Source of the DNA: an uncultured Lachnospiraceae bacterium
Lineage (GTDB): Bacteria; Bacillota_A; Clostridia; Lachnospirales; Lachnospiraceae
Reading direction: 5' to 3'
Length of the DNA stretch: 5,503 bases
Assembly (NCBI GenBank): GCA_949957035.1
Contig: CATLIP010000171.1
Location: forward strand, 1 to 5,503
Position 1 is the stretch's first letter; each line of letters starts with the position of its first letter. Below are positions 5,274-5,503 of the stretch, piece by piece. Both the position numbers and the translations under genes were made by a program. The notes below the pieces were generated by a model. That model searched no databases, had not been told where the DNA came from, and was given only the letters and a program-made list of their open reading frames with translations.

Positions 5274-5503
5274 GTGAAATTATTATTGTTTATGACTGAT
5301 TTTATCGTACCGCTGGTAATTTTCGGAATCATAAGCTATGGTATCTTAATGGAGGTAAATGTGTACGATACCTTTATTAAGGGGGCGAAAAGCGGCTTTT
5401 TTACGGTTATTAAGATCATGCCGACCCTGGTAGGGCTTATGGTGGCAGTAGGAATCCTGCGCGCATCAGGATTTCTTGATTTTATATCAGAGATAATCGG
5501 ACA
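5274..5503 (+). CDS. spmB: Spore maturation protein B, N-terminal part, runs off window
   Basis: 76 residues are visible from a GTG start to the right edge. The product is a membrane protein of the nucleoside-recognition (Gate) fold, needed with SpmA for spore core dehydration in Bacillus. The first hydrophobic segment is about residues 6-26 (IVPLVIFGIISYGIL). The SpmB pattern V-YDTFIKGAKSGF (30-42) follows. A second hydrophobic segment comes next, KIMPTLVGLMVAVGILRASG (47-66) then FLDF. This order (variable helix, V-Y-x-x-F-x-x-G-A/G-K-x-G, then P-x-L-V-x-x-x-V-A-x-x-x-x-R-A-S-G) is characteristic of SpmB, not SpmA. spmA is normally upstream, but here a terminator and proS are; spmA may lie downstream or elsewhere. 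Likely expressed from the sigma-E-like promoter just upstream. Confidence 0.85.
   Translation, partial: MKLLLFMTDFIVPLVIFGIISYGILMEVNVYDTFIKGAKSGFFTVIKIMPTLVGLMVAVGILRASGFLDFISEIIG

Overview
The window looks like chromosomal DNA of a spore-forming, low-to-mid-GC Firmicute, most probably a gut clostridium of the Lachnospiraceae type. The signs are strong GGAGG-type ribosome binding sites, a T-box leader in front of an aminoacyl-tRNA synthetase gene, a spore-maturation gene, and a kinase closely resembling bifidobacterial N-acetylhexosamine 1-kinase. The genus is inferred from style; no marker gene fixes it. No RNA gene, insertion sequence or CRISPR array was seen.

Layout. (1) Positions 1-858, minus strand: an AraC-family regulator of 286 visible residues, cut by the window edge just before its C-terminus. 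(2) 859-1058: a divergent intergenic region with an AT-rich dyad and a weak candidate promoter. (3) 1059-1985 and 1985-3100, plus strand: a sugar-1-phosphate nucleotidyltransferase and an NahK-like kinase, joined by a one-base stop/start overlap and closed by an intrinsic terminator at 3131-3163. (4) 3205-3529: a good sigma-A promoter, an extra 5' hairpin, and a T-box riboswitch with a CCU (proline) specifier, canonical antiterminator and competing terminator. (5) 3530-3704: a long spacer with small repeats. (6) 3705-5144: proS, a prolyl-tRNA synthetase of the short archaeal/eukaryote-like type without the inserted editing domain. (7) 5154-5207: a very strong terminator. (8) 5274 to the right edge: the start of spmB, preceded by a perfect match to the sigma-E -10 consensus.

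How the genes fit together. The kinase should put phosphate on the anomeric carbon of N-acetylhexosamines (GlcNAc/GalNAc), and the neighbouring nucleotidyltransferase could turn the 1-phosphate into a nucleotide sugar. This would be a two-step salvage route, plausibly controlled by the divergent AraC regulator. proS is a separate unit that senses uncharged tRNA-Pro through its T-box. spmB is a third unit, probably switched on in the mother cell during sporulation.

No wholly unknown system was found. The most interesting points are the regulator-nucleotidyltransferase-kinase module, the additional hairpin ahead of T-box Stem I, and the sigma-E-like promoter of a spmB that is not directly preceded by spmA.
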